Below are positions 51,495-60,319 of a stretch of 64,000 nt of DNA, one piece after another. The notes beneath the pieces are model-generated. The model saw only the letters and a list, made by a program, of their open reading frames with translations. It did no database searches and was not told the origin of the DNA. Numbering within the stretch: position 1 is the first letter of the stretch; each line of letters begins with the position of its first letter. The stretch is from NCBI RefSeq assembly GCF_019722725.1, contig NZ_CP077941.1, positions 868,001 to 932,000 on the forward strand, written 5' to 3'. Made by a program: the position numbers and the translations under genes. The DNA comes from Vreelandella profundi. Its GTDB lineage: Bacteria; Pseudomonadota; Gammaproteobacteria; Pseudomonadales; Halomonadaceae.

Positions 51495-53075
51495 ATGATC
51501 CGATTATTATCAACGATACTGCTGCTCAATCTACTGTTTATTGCGCCGCTGTGGTGGCGTTTTAGTGATATCAGCTCACATCTGCTTGCTTGGGAAGCGT
51601 TGATCATCGCGTCTTTAATGCTGTTGCTGCCACGCGGCAAGGCGCGCCTCATCGCGGCAGTGGGATTGGTGAGCTGGGTGGTATTGGCCACCGCTACTAG
51701 CCTGGGAACCGCCGCGACGCATATGGCCTTTGCCCGGCCACTTAATCTCTATCTTGATTTACCTTTACTCAGCGCTGTTTATAACTTGCTGGAAGGTAAT
51801 CTCGGGCAATTTTTGGCCGTGTGCGCAATGCTGGCCGGCGCCGCCTTATTGCTTGCTATTACCGCGGGCTTGGCATGGTTGCTACTGCCACCGGCATCTT
51901 TTGCTATTAAGCGCTTGCCCCGAGCGGTTGCATTAGCGCTGCTGGTTATTGCGACCAGCGGTGCCGCGCTTGAGCTTAAAGGTATGCGGTTAGTGGATAG
52001 CGCCCGCCTGCCGTTGGTCAACATCACGCGTTTTCAATGGCAGCAAATAACCGCTACCCATGCTGCTCGCAGTGAATTTACCGCACAGCTGAAAGATGCA
52101 CCTATGCAGGCCCAGGCCTTACCAGGGCTTGAAGGACATAATGTGCTGCTGACTTTCATTGAGTCTTACGGCATCTCGGCGCTGAATGACCCGCGCTATG
52201 CTGACGTGCTGCTGCCCACTCTCGCCGAGATGCAGCAGCGTTTAGAAGCGCGAAATCTTCACGTTGTGTCAGGTATGTTAGAAGCCCCGATTCGCGGCGG
52301 GCAGTCGTGGCTGGCGCACGCGACCACGCTCAGCGGCCGGTGGATCGATAACCAGCTGTGGTATCGGCTTATGTTAGACAGCGACCACTCCACGTTGATT
52401 GATGATTTTCGTGCCACCGGGCAGCGTACGCTGGCCGTTATGCCCGCTATTACCATGGCGTGGCCGGAAGGCAAGATTTACGGTTTCGATGAAATAGTCG
52501 CTGCTAAAGATATCGACTACGCCGGTCCCGCCCTTAACTGGGTGACGATGCCCGATCAGTTCACCCTCGATTACACTCAAAAACACCTGTTAGGCGACTC
52601 GCCGGTGTTTGCACAGCAGGCGTTAATTTCGAGCCATGCGCCCTGGACACCGATACTGCCGGTCATTGAAGACTGGTCGTTAATCGAGGATGGCCGCATT
52701 TTTACACCGTGGGAAAACGCCGGCGATCCACCAGAAGTGCTGTGGAAAGACATCGAACGCATTCGCGATCACTATGCCTGGTCGGTGGACTACGCTGTAA
52801 AAGTCACCGGGCGCTGGGCGGAGCGGGTGGTTGACGATAAGACGCTGATGATCGTTCTTGGTGATCATCAGCCCGCGCCGTTAATTACCGGTGGTAATGC
52901 TAGTGCGGCGGTGCCGGTGCATATCATCAGTGCAGACCCAGCGCTTCTGGCACCGTTTATTGCCCGCGGGTTTGTACCCGGCACGCTGCCTGCGCTCGAA
53001 CAGGCTGCCAATGCGCCCAGAATGAGCGAACTGCGTCACTGGCTACAGGCTGATTTCGGTGAGCCTGTTCGCTAA
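51495..53075 (+). CDS. Membrane-anchored sulfatase / phosphoglycerol-transferase-like enzyme
   Basis: A 526-residue protein with four N-terminal hydrophobic helices (to about residue 160) and a periplasmic alkaline-phosphatase-superfamily domain. VLLTFIESYG carries the first metal ligand, RGGQSWLAHATTLSG the region of the nucleophile, and MIVLGDHQPAPL the DH metal pair. This layout is that of LtaS/OpgB-type phosphoglycerol or phosphoethanolamine transferases. Since it is divergent from opgG, decoration of periplasmic glucans is a reasonable guess, not proven. Confidence 0.8.
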   Translation: MIRLLSTILLLNLLFIAPLWWRFSDISSHLLAWEALIIASLMLLLPRGKARLIAAVGLVSWVVLATATSLGTAATHMAFARPLNLYLDLPLLSAVYNLLEGNLGQFLAVCAMLAGAALLLAITAGLAWLLLPPASFAIKRLPRAVALALLVIATSGAALELKGMRLVDSARLPLVNITRFQWQQITATHAARSEFTAQLKDAPMQAQALPGLEGHNVLLTFIESYGISALNDPRYADVLLPTLAEMQQRLEARNLHVVSGMLEAPIRGGQSWLAHATTLSGRWIDNQLWYRLMLDSDHSTLIDDFRATGQRTLAVMPAITMAWPEGKIYGFDEIVAAKDIDYAGPALNWVTMPDQFTLDYTQKHLLGDSPVFAQQALISSHAPWTPILPVIEDWSLIEDGRIFTPWENAGDPPEVLWKDIERIRDHYAWSVDYAVKVTGRWAERVVDDKTLMIVLGDHQPAPLITGGNASAAVPVHIISADPALLAPFIARGFVPGTLPALEQAANAPRMSELRHWLQADFGEPVR

Positions 53076-53092
53076 AAATGCGCGCTCTGATG

Positions 53093-53124
53093 CAAGGACG
53101 ACTACAAGGACGACTACAAGGACG
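53093..53124 (+). repeat. Tandem 12-bp repeat carrying three Shine-Dalgarno copies
   Basis: CAAGGACGACTA is repeated 2.7 times (53093, 53105, 53117). Each unit contains AAGGA, and the last lies seven bases before the manC start at 53130. Confidence 0.85.
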
Positions 53125-53129
53125 GAATC

Positions 53130-54539
53130 ATGATTCAGCCGGTAATTTTAAGCGGTGGTAGCGGCACTCGGCTTTGGCCGCTATCAAGAGAGCAAATGCC
53201 TAAACAGTTTTTGCGCTTAACGTCGCCGCAGAGTTTGTTGCAGCAAACGCTCAGCCGCTTGATCGGGCTGACCGATAAAGCCCCGATGCTGATGGGGCAT
53301 CAGAGTCACCGGTTCTTAATGGCCGAACAGCTGCGCGAAATGAATCAAGCGGCCACGCTGGTGCTGGAGCCCGAAGGGCGTAATACCGCACCCGCAATTG
53401 CCTGTGCGGCATTGCTGGCGCGGCAAGCCGGCGATGATCCGCTACTCTTGGTGCTGCCGGCGGATCATGAGATAGGCGATGTTAGCGCGTTTCAGCACAG
53501 CGTTGCGCTTGCTACGCCGCTCGCCGAAGCAGGCTACCTGGTGACGTTTGGCGTCGTGCCGACCCAGCCTGAAACCGGCTATGGCTACATTGGCTGCGGT
53601 GCGCCTTTAGAGGGCGGGCATCATCTTGCCGCCTTTATCGAAAAGCCCGACGCCGAGCGCGCCGCTGAGCTGGTAGCCAGCGGCAACTACCTGTGGAACA
53701 GCGGCATGTTTTTGCTGCGTGCCTCCAGCTATTTAGAGCAGTTAGAGCGCCTGCAGCCGACGATGCTCGCGGCCTGCGAGGAGGCGGTTAGCTCGGCCCA
53801 TCGCGACTTAGATTTTCTGCGCCTGGGCGAAGAAGCTTTTTGCCGCTGTCCGGCGGACTCTATCGACTATGCGGTCATGGAACACTGCGAGCGCGCCGCG
53901 GTGGTGCCACTGAGAGCGCAGTGGAGCGACATCGGTAGCTTCGATGCGCTGTGGGCAACAGTGGCGTGCGATGAGGCTGGCAACGCTGTCAAAGGCGATA
54001 CCTGGTTAACCGATACCCAGGACTCGCTGGTGATTGCCGAGCACCGTTTGGTGGCAACGCTGGGTGTGCAGAATCTGATTGTTGTTGAGACATCTGACAG
54101 CGTATTAATCGCTCACCGTGAGCAGGCGCAGCAGGTCAAACAGCTGGTGGCGGCACTCTCTCAGGCGGGGCGTCGCGAGCCTGAATGCGCGCCTCAGGTT
54201 CAGCGTCCTTGGGGAAGCTTTCAAGCGATGGATAGCGGCGAGCGTTATCAGGTAAAGCACATTACCGTGAAACCCGGTGGGCGGCTTTCGCTGCAGCGCC
54301 ACCACCATCGCGCTGAACATTGGGTGGTGGTGAGCGGCACGGCACGGGTAACGCTTGAAGAGCGGAGTTTCTTAGTCAGTGAAAATCAGTCGACCTATAT
54401 TCCCATCGGGGCGCTTCACCGGCTGGAAAACACCGGCAAGATTCCTCTTGAACTGATCGAGGTGCAGTCGGGAAGCTATCTGGGTGAGGACGATATTGAG
54501 CGCTTAGACGATGTGTATGCTCGCAACAATAACGAGTGA
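53130..54539 (+). CDS. manC: Bifunctional mannose-1-phosphate guanylyltransferase / mannose-6-phosphate isomerase
   Basis: A 469-residue cytosolic enzyme making GDP-mannose for polysaccharides. The nucleotidyltransferase domain opens with LSGGSGTRLWPLSREQMPKQ (about 7-26), has FIEKPDAE near residue 170, and ends near 345. The C-terminal cupin isomerase domain has RPWGSF, GGRLSLQRHHHRAEHW and the metal histidines. The length is typical of AlgA/XanB/CpsB. No capsule cluster is adjacent. A tandem repeat with several ribosome-binding-like copies precedes it. Confidence 0.95.
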   Translation: MIQPVILSGGSGTRLWPLSREQMPKQFLRLTSPQSLLQQTLSRLIGLTDKAPMLMGHQSHRFLMAEQLREMNQAATLVLEPEGRNTAPAIACAALLARQAGDDPLLLVLPADHEIGDVSAFQHSVALATPLAEAGYLVTFGVVPTQPETGYGYIGCGAPLEGGHHLAAFIEKPDAERAAELVASGNYLWNSGMFLLRASSYLEQLERLQPTMLAACEEAVSSAHRDLDFLRLGEEAFCRCPADSIDYAVMEHCERAAVVPLRAQWSDIGSFDALWATVACDEAGNAVKGDTWLTDTQDSLVIAEHRLVATLGVQNLIVVETSDSVLIAHREQAQQVKQLVAALSQAGRREPECAPQVQRPWGSFQAMDSGERYQVKHITVKPGGRLSLQRHHHRAEHWVVVSGTARVTLEERSFLVSENQSTYIPIGALHRLENTGKIPLELIEVQSGSYLGEDDIERLDDVYARNNNE

Positions 54540-54563
54540 CCAGCCGTAAGAGTAAGGTGCTGA

Positions 54564-55499
54564 TCAATACGGCCGAAAGTCGCGGAAGTTGGGCAATTGC
54601 TGCTGTTCTTGCACCACCTTACGGTAGCGTTTGTACTCCCACTGATACTGCGCGGGGTCCAAGGCAATGGCATTCTCCACGCTAGCGTTGACTCCCGTGG
54701 CAGACTCCACGTCATCGGCGCTATAGACGCGCTCGTCGGCATCTAGAAAGTGGATCTCAAAGCCTTTGCCAGGAACGCGTAGCGCCACGCCGGTCACTAC
54801 TCTTGCCTGGGTACGAGCCACTAGTTTCGGCAGCAGCGTAGCGGTGTAGGCATCGCGACCAAAAAAAGGTGCGAAAACACCGCTGCCCCAGTCGGGTTCC
54901 TGATCGGGCAATATGCCAATAGCTTCGCTACGCTTAAGCGCTTTGAGCAATGCCGCGACGCCGCGAGGATTCGTCGGCACCAGGCTTGCACCCATACGCT
55001 CTCGGCCATGGCGAATAATAGGATCCAGAGCGGTAATTTTGGGTGGTTCGTACATCGCGGTAAAGGGGAAGTGGCTCGACAACCAGAAGTTGAGCACCTC
55101 CCAGTTACCAAAGTGCGGGGCTAGCACGATCACTCCACGGCCTTGCTCCCGGGCACTGTCGAGTTTTTCGCGCCCAAAGACCGCCAGAATACCGGCTTCT
55201 ACGCTATCTGGCTCCGCCATCCAGGCATGCCCTAGCTCTAACATGGTTGCCGTTGAGTGGCGCAGGCTATGCCGGGCAAGCGTCTTGCGCTCGGCAACCG
55301 AAAGGTCGGGGTAAACAACGCCTAAGTTGCGCTCCGTGATAAAACGTTCGCGCTTACTAAAGCGGTAAACCTGCGGCCCTAGGGCCGAGGAAACCCGCCA
55401 CAGGCGTGAAAGCGACCAGCCTGACAAATGACGCCAAAGCCCGCTAATGGCACTGGCTTTTGAGAAACGCCGATCGGATTCAGACCTGTGTTGAGTCAT
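54564..55499 (-). CDS. LpxL/HtrB-family lipid A acyltransferase
   Basis: A 311-residue inner-membrane-associated acyltransferase that adds a secondary acyl chain to lipid A. The catalytic HX4E box is APHFGNWEVLNFW, with later blocks DQEPDWGSGVFAPFFG and YQWEYKRYRK. The start is the ATG at 55499; the open frame begins with TTG at 55514. It lies directly after the DUF4870 gene on the same strand, with a two-base gap. Confidence 0.9.
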   Translation of the reverse strand: MTQHRSESDRRFSKASAISGLWRHLSGWSLSRLWRVSSALGPQVYRFSKRERFITERNLGVVYPDLSVAERKTLARHSLRHSTATMLELGHAWMAEPDSVEAGILAVFGREKLDSAREQGRGVIVLAPHFGNWEVLNFWLSSHFPFTAMYEPPKITALDPIIRHGRERMGASLVPTNPRGVAALLKALKRSEAIGILPDQEPDWGSGVFAPFFGRDAYTATLLPKLVARTQARVVTGVALRVPGKGFEIHFLDADERVYSADDVESATGVNASVENAIALDPAQYQWEYKRYRKVVQEQQQLPNFRDFRPY

Positions 55500-55501
55500 T
55501 G

Positions 55502-55888
55502 TTAGAGCAGCCAAGTGTCTACGTTGGAGGGTGCACGCTTCTCTTGCAGCCCTTTAAAGCCTTTAACGCAGCGGACAATCAGCCACACGCCGAGTGCCAA
55601 CAGTAATGGGAAGCCGATCAGAATGAAGGTCAGTAGCGAAAAGACGATGCCGTACACTAGCCCTATCCAGAAGGTGCGAATCTGGTAGCGATAGTGTTCT
55701 TCTAGCCAGGCAGGGCCTTTGCCTTTATACACGTAGGCGATGACCAGCCCGACAATCGACGTAAAGCCGAGAAAAAAACTGGCCAGATAAAGCGCATAGA
55801 TAACCATCGCCATCGTAGTGTCGGGTTTATGGCGCTGCTCTTCGCTGACGATTTCGCCTTCAAGCGGCGCATTGTCATTATCACGCAT
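55502..55888 (-). CDS. DUF4870-type small membrane protein
   Basis: A 128-residue protein with a charged N-terminus and three hydrophobic segments. GLVIAYVYKGKGPAWLEEHYRYQIRTFWIG matches DUF4870-like proteins in type. Function unknown. Probably co-transcribed with the lipid A acyltransferase gene downstream. Confidence 0.75.
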   Translation of the reverse strand: MRDNDNAPLEGEIVSEEQRHKPDTTMAMVIYALYLASFFLGFTSIVGLVIAYVYKGKGPAWLEEHYRYQIRTFWIGLVYGIVFSLLTFILIGFPLLLALGVWLIVRCVKGFKGLQEKRAPSNVDTWLL

Positions 55889-56021
55889 AGCGTTTCCTTT
55901 CGATCAATTTATATAAGTGCATAGAGCTCGCTGCGCATTAACTCGCGCATCTCAGCCGGTGCTGTTCAAGAGCATTATGATACCTTGCGATCTTCGGCTT
56001 AGCATTAACGCGAGCCAAGAC

Positions 56022-56405
56022 TTAACGTGAAGAAGGCCGGCAAATCTCCAGCAGGTTGCCGTCCGGATCGCGTAGGTAAATGGACTCAATCGGCCCGTTG
56101 GCGCCTTGGCGAGCCACAGGGCCAAGCTCAACCTCAATCGCCAAGGCGTCCAGGTGCTGCTTAAATTCGTCCAGCGGCAGCTGGCAGCGCAGGCATAAAT
56201 CCAGGCTGCCGGGGGTGGGCGTTGCTGAGACGGGGGCGATATCGGTGTCTGTTTGATGCAGGCGTAGCGCGGTATCCCCCAGCATTAGATCGACCCGCTG
56301 GGCATCGCGATAGCGTACGTCTAAGCCCAGCACGCGAGAGTAAAAATCTACTGCGCGGCCCATGTCCGTGACGGTAACAACAAGATGATCCAGACCTGTT
56401 AGCAT
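56022..56405 (-). CDS. VOC-family (glyoxalase/bleomycin-resistance-fold) protein
   Basis: A 127-residue single VOC domain: MLTGLDHLVVTVTDMGRAVD at the start with the first metal His, LRLHQT in the middle and YLRDPDGNLLEI near the end with the metal-binding Glu. The start at 56405 has AGGAAAGAGG upstream; the frame is open to 56483 without support. The substrate is unknown. Confidence 0.87.
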   Translation of the reverse strand: MLTGLDHLVVTVTDMGRAVDFYSRVLGLDVRYRDAQRVDLMLGDTALRLHQTDTDIAPVSATPTPGSLDLCLRCQLPLDEFKQHLDALAIEVELGPVARQGANGPIESIYLRDPDGNLLEICRPSSR

Positions 56406-56448
56406 GCCTCTTTCCTTAAAACATAACGATAAGCCAGAGAATACGATG

Positions 56449-56715
56449 ATGCGCCGTTGCCCGCTATGCGCGGAATCTAACACTGTGCTTTACCACAGGG
56501 AGCTGCATTGTGACTATTACCAGTGTGCCACGTGCACGCTGGTATTTGTCCCCCCGGGGCAGCATTAGAGCGCTGCTGCTGAAAAAGCCGAATACGATAA
56601 ATATTAAAACTCGCCGCATGATACGGGATGCCGGCGCTTTTTAGGGCGATTATTTACCCCGCTGGTGGGTACAAAAGGATAGTTTAGCAGTGGAATTTCC
56701 TGGCCCCGACACGGT
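56449..56715 (+). pseudogene. Zinc-ribbon SAM methyltransferase pseudogene
   Basis: The frame from 56449 reads MRRCPLCAESNTVLYHRE, then DYYQCATCTLVFVPPGQH, a zinc ribbon typical of a class of methyltransferases. It stops at TAG 56566. The same frame then continues with AEKAEYDKY, a TAA, NSPHDTGCRRFLGRLFTPLV, and another stop. The conserved order EYDxxxNSPxDxGYRRFL of the family is plain despite the nonsense codons. The catalytic part that should follow is not recognisable. This is a decaying gene, partly overlapping the region upstream of the VOC gene. Confidence 0.7.
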
Positions 56716-56908
56716 TATTGCTCATAAACCGCCAGCGTGGGTGAGCGAAGCATTCGAAAAGCATTGACTTTGTACCATTGAGGGCAATAATTGCGCGCCG
56801 ATATCCCAGCCTGACTAGGTGTGCCAGGTGAGATGACGGTGGTTTCGAGCACATTTGGCAACATGTTTCATGTGTGTTTTTCACTCCTGTAGGCAAGGTG
56901 AGGTTTTC

Positions 56909-58282
56909 ATGTCGCCGCAACTATTAGCCATGGCGCTGGCGCCCCTGTTAGGGCTATTCATTCTCGGGATTGGCAACGGTTTTCTTGCCACCTTAATTAC
57001 CGTGCGCCTGGACGCCGCCGGTGAGTCGGCCACAGTGATCGGTATTGTGTCGTCGGCTTACTTTATCGGCTTAGCGCTGGGTGCGCTGGTGAACGACCGT
57101 CTGTTGCTGCGCATTGGTCACATTCGGGCCTACGGCAGTTTTGCCTCACTCGTCGCGGTTACGGTACTGCTGCAGGGCTTGTTTTTCGATCCCTGGGCAT
57201 GGTTTGGACTACGCCTAATCGGCGGCTGGGCGACGGTGGGCGTTTATTTGGTCATTGAGAGCTGGCTGCTGACCGCCGGGGATCAAAAGGTCCGAGGGCG
57301 CCTGCTAGCGCTGTATATGATTTCGCTGTACGGGGCCGGGGTGTTGGGCCAGCTGCTGCTAGGGGTGACTAACGCCATGGGCGTCACCGCGCCCTTTATG
57401 GTGATTGGCCTGCTGGCCTCGCTGTCCGTCCTGCCAATGGCAATGATTCCCCGCGTCTCGCCGATCATGGAGCACGCCGAGCCGCTGCCTCCCCACCGTT
57501 TGATTATGCTGACCCCCACCGGAGTGATGGGTAGTTTGGGCTCGGGGATGGTGGTTGCGGCGGCGTATACGCTGCTACCGCTCTATTTGCAGCGTAACGG
57601 TATGAGCGTTAGCCAGGTGGGGCAGATGATGGCGGTGGTGATTCTGGGGGCTATGCTGCTGCAGTATCCGATTGGCCGCTGGTCGGACCGCCACGACCGT
57701 CAGATGGTGTTGATTGGGATTAGCGGCTTCTGTGTATTGATCTCGGCGGCGATGCTCTGGCTGCCGCTCTCGACACCGCTGCTAGCGGTGTTGCTGTTCT
57801 TGCTGGGCGGTGGGGTGTTTGCGCTTTACCCCGTCGCGGTTAGCCACGCCGCTGACCGTGCACCTGCGGGTGCGTTAGTGCGTATGAGCCAGGGGTTGCT
57901 GTTGATCAATTCGATTGGCGCCACGCTCAGCCCGCTAATGATTTCACCGGTCATGACGGCAATAGGCGACGCAGGGCTATTCTGGGCTTTTGGTTCGCTC
58001 AGCCTGTTCCTGGTGATGTTCTTTTCCTGGCGTCGTCATGTGCGTCCAGCGCCGGTGCCCGTGGCTCCGTTTACGCCGACAACGCCAATGACCGCAGCGG
58101 GCGCCGAGCTAGTGGTGACCGAAGAGTTGATGCAAGGCGCGCTGGAGCACGAGTACCTGGAAGATTTGTCCGACGTGGTTTGGGATGTTGACGCCGTTGA
58201 GCCCGTGGTGGGACCGCCTGCCGAAGATGAAAGTCATATCACCTATTATGATGATGTGGAGCAGGTGGGTGTGCGTAAGTAG
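56909..58282 (+). CDS. Major facilitator superfamily transporter (YcaD-like)
   Basis: A 457-residue protein with 12 hydrophobic helices in two halves (to about residue 390). An acidic cytoplasmic tail of about 65 residues (EHEYLEDLSDVVWDVDAVEP) is unusual for the family. VNDRLLLRIGHIRAYGSF and WSDRHDRQMVLI are the MFS A-type loops. GGTGAGG six bases upstream fixes the start at 56909. The substrate is unknown. Confidence 0.87.
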   Translation: MSPQLLAMALAPLLGLFILGIGNGFLATLITVRLDAAGESATVIGIVSSAYFIGLALGALVNDRLLLRIGHIRAYGSFASLVAVTVLLQGLFFDPWAWFGLRLIGGWATVGVYLVIESWLLTAGDQKVRGRLLALYMISLYGAGVLGQLLLGVTNAMGVTAPFMVIGLLASLSVLPMAMIPRVSPIMEHAEPLPPHRLIMLTPTGVMGSLGSGMVVAAAYTLLPLYLQRNGMSVSQVGQMMAVVILGAMLLQYPIGRWSDRHDRQMVLIGISGFCVLISAAMLWLPLSTPLLAVLLFLLGGGVFALYPVAVSHAADRAPAGALVRMSQGLLLINSIGATLSPLMISPVMTAIGDAGLFWAFGSLSLFLVMFFSWRRHVRPAPVPVAPFTPTTPMTAAGAELVVTEELMQGALEHEYLEDLSDVVWDVDAVEPVVGPPAEDESHITYYDDVEQVGVRK

Positions 58283-58419
58283 CGCAATATAGAGGCATTA
58301 TCGGCGGCGGCTGATACCTTGGGCTAATGGTATCTGGGAGAGAGTATTACTACTATCGTAGCGCTACTTTCAAACAATTGTTTAAGAACGTCCAGATCCA
58401 CTCTCCGCCGAGGTTCGCC

Positions 58420-60207
58420 ATGAATGTTTACGCCGCGCCCGTACGCGACTTGCGCTTTGTACTCGAAGAGCTGCTCGCGCATCGCTCGCTAAACCTGCCA
58501 GGCTTTGAAGAAGCCACGCCCGATTTAGTTGAGGCAGTGCTCGAAGAAGCGGCAAAGCTTGCGGGTGATGTCTGGGGGCCGCTCAATGCTAGCGGTGATC
58601 GGCAGGGTGCCAAGCGTCATACCGATGGCAGCGTGACGTCACCGGATGGCTTTGCAGCGGCCTATCAGGCGTATGTAGAGGGTGGCTGGAACGGTATTGG
58701 CGTGTCTGCGGCGTTAGGTGGGCAGAACTTGCCTGAAGTGGTGGCCAGTGCCGTTCAGGAAATGCTTCACGGTGCCAATATGGCGCTGGGTCTTTGCCCC
58801 ATGCTAACCGCTGGCGCTATTGAGGCTCTTGCGCACCACGGCAGCGATGCCCTCAAATCCATTTACTTGCCCAAATTAGTGGAAGGTAGCTGGACGGGCA
58901 CGATGAACCTTACCGAATCCCAAGCGGGGTCGGATCTTTCCCAAGTGCGCACGCGCGCCGTGCCCGAAAACGACCACTACCGCATCAGCGGTCAGAAAAT
59001 CTATATCACCTGGGGCGAGCACGAGGCCGCTGACAACATTATTCATCTGGTCCTGGCCCGAAAACCCGATGCGCCGCAAGGCAATAAAGGCATCTCACTG
59101 TTTTTAGTACCCAAGCTTTTGGTCAATGACGACGGCTCGCTGGGTGAGCGCAACGACGTTACCTGCGCATCCATTGAGCACAAGCTGGGTATTCACGGTT
59201 CCCCTACCTGCACGCTAAGCTTTGGCGAAAACGGCGGCGCGATTGGCTACTTGGTCGGCCAAGAAGGGCGTGGCCTGAATCATATGTTTACTATGATGAA
59301 CGAGGCGCGCCACAAAGTAGGTATTCAAGGCATTGGGGTGGCTGAGCGTGCCTGCCAGCATGCCTTCGCTTACGCGCTTGAGCGACGTCAGGGACGGGCG
59401 CCGGCATCCCGTGGCGGCGCTGAATGCAGTATTAGCGATCATCTCGACGTGCGCCGTATGCTGCTTTCAATGCGCTCGCGTACCGATGCATTGCGGGCAC
59501 TGGCGCTGTATTGCGCCGCCGAGCTGGACACAGCCCGTCATGCAGACGATCACGATACGCGCAGCGCTGCTCAGGCCCGCGCCGATATTCTTATTCCGGT
59601 GATTAAAAGTTTTTCCACTGACCAAGCGGTCGATATCGCGTCCATGGGCATTCAAGTGCACGGTGGGATGGGCTACGTGGAAGAGACCGGCGCTGCCCAG
59701 CTGCTGCGCGATGCGCGCATTGCCCCGATTTACGAAGGCACTAACGGTATTCAGGCGCTTGATTTGGCGGGGCGTAAGCTTCAACGCGACGGCGGCGAAG
59801 CGCTGACTGCACTGCTAGACGACGTTGCCATTACCGTCGAACAACTCAACGCTAACCCCGCACTTGCTGCGTTAGGCAGTGGCTTAGCCGCCGGCTTAGA
59901 CGATCTAAAAACTGCCCAAGCGATAGTGCTCAAGCAGGGCGCCGACCCTGAAATAGGGGCGGACGCGGTACAGGCCTACGCCACGCCGTTTCTCAGCTTA
60001 ACCGGGCACGTGCTGTGCGCCTGGCAGATGGGGCAAGCGGCGCTTAGCGCTCAGGCCGCGCTTGATAACGGCAGCGACGATCCTTTCTACACTGCCAAAC
60101 TGCGCAGCGCAGAGTTTGCTATCACTCAGTGGCTGCCGGTTGGCCGCGCCCAGCGTGCGGTCATTGAGGCGGGCATGCAGTGTCTGAGTGACTTTGAGGT
60201 TCATTGA
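58420..60207 (+). CDS. Acyl-CoA dehydrogenase with C-terminal extension
   Basis: A 595-residue FAD-dependent dehydrogenase that introduces the alpha-beta double bond in acyl-CoA. Blocks are MNLTESQAGSDLSQVRTRA (FAD site), ITWGEHE, and YEGTNGIQALDLAGRK with the catalytic-loop glutamate. The extra C-terminal domain of about 120 residues is normal for this long subclass. GAGG seven bases upstream supports 58420; the frame is open to 58327. First of four beta-oxidation genes on this strand. Confidence 0.92.
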   Translation: MNVYAAPVRDLRFVLEELLAHRSLNLPGFEEATPDLVEAVLEEAAKLAGDVWGPLNASGDRQGAKRHTDGSVTSPDGFAAAYQAYVEGGWNGIGVSAALGGQNLPEVVASAVQEMLHGANMALGLCPMLTAGAIEALAHHGSDALKSIYLPKLVEGSWTGTMNLTESQAGSDLSQVRTRAVPENDHYRISGQKIYITWGEHEAADNIIHLVLARKPDAPQGNKGISLFLVPKLLVNDDGSLGERNDVTCASIEHKLGIHGSPTCTLSFGENGGAIGYLVGQEGRGLNHMFTMMNEARHKVGIQGIGVAERACQHAFAYALERRQGRAPASRGGAECSISDHLDVRRMLLSMRSRTDALRALALYCAAELDTARHADDHDTRSAAQARADILIPVIKSFSTDQAVDIASMGIQVHGGMGYVEETGAAQLLRDARIAPIYEGTNGIQALDLAGRKLQRDGGEALTALLDDVAITVEQLNANPALAALGSGLAAGLDDLKTAQAIVLKQGADPEIGADAVQAYATPFLSLTGHVLCAWQMGQAALSAQAALDNGSDDPFYTAKLRSAEFAITQWLPVGRAQRAVIEAGMQCLSDFEVH

Positions 60208-60225
60208 CGCAATAACACCGCCACT

Positions 60226-60256
60226 CGCCGCCGCCTTTAAGGGCGGCGGCGCTGTT
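60226..60256 (+). terminator. Possible terminator or attenuating hairpin after the acyl-CoA dehydrogenase gene
   Basis: A ten-base GC-rich stem CGCCGCCGCC (60226-60235) / GGCGGCGGCG (60242-60251) with a short loop. The following CTGTTTGTA is only moderately T-rich. Confidence 0.5.
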
Positions 60257-60319
60257 TGTACGCTATCAAAACAAGCATTTAAAACGATCGCTTTGAATAA
60301 CAATACGTAGGAGCCGACC

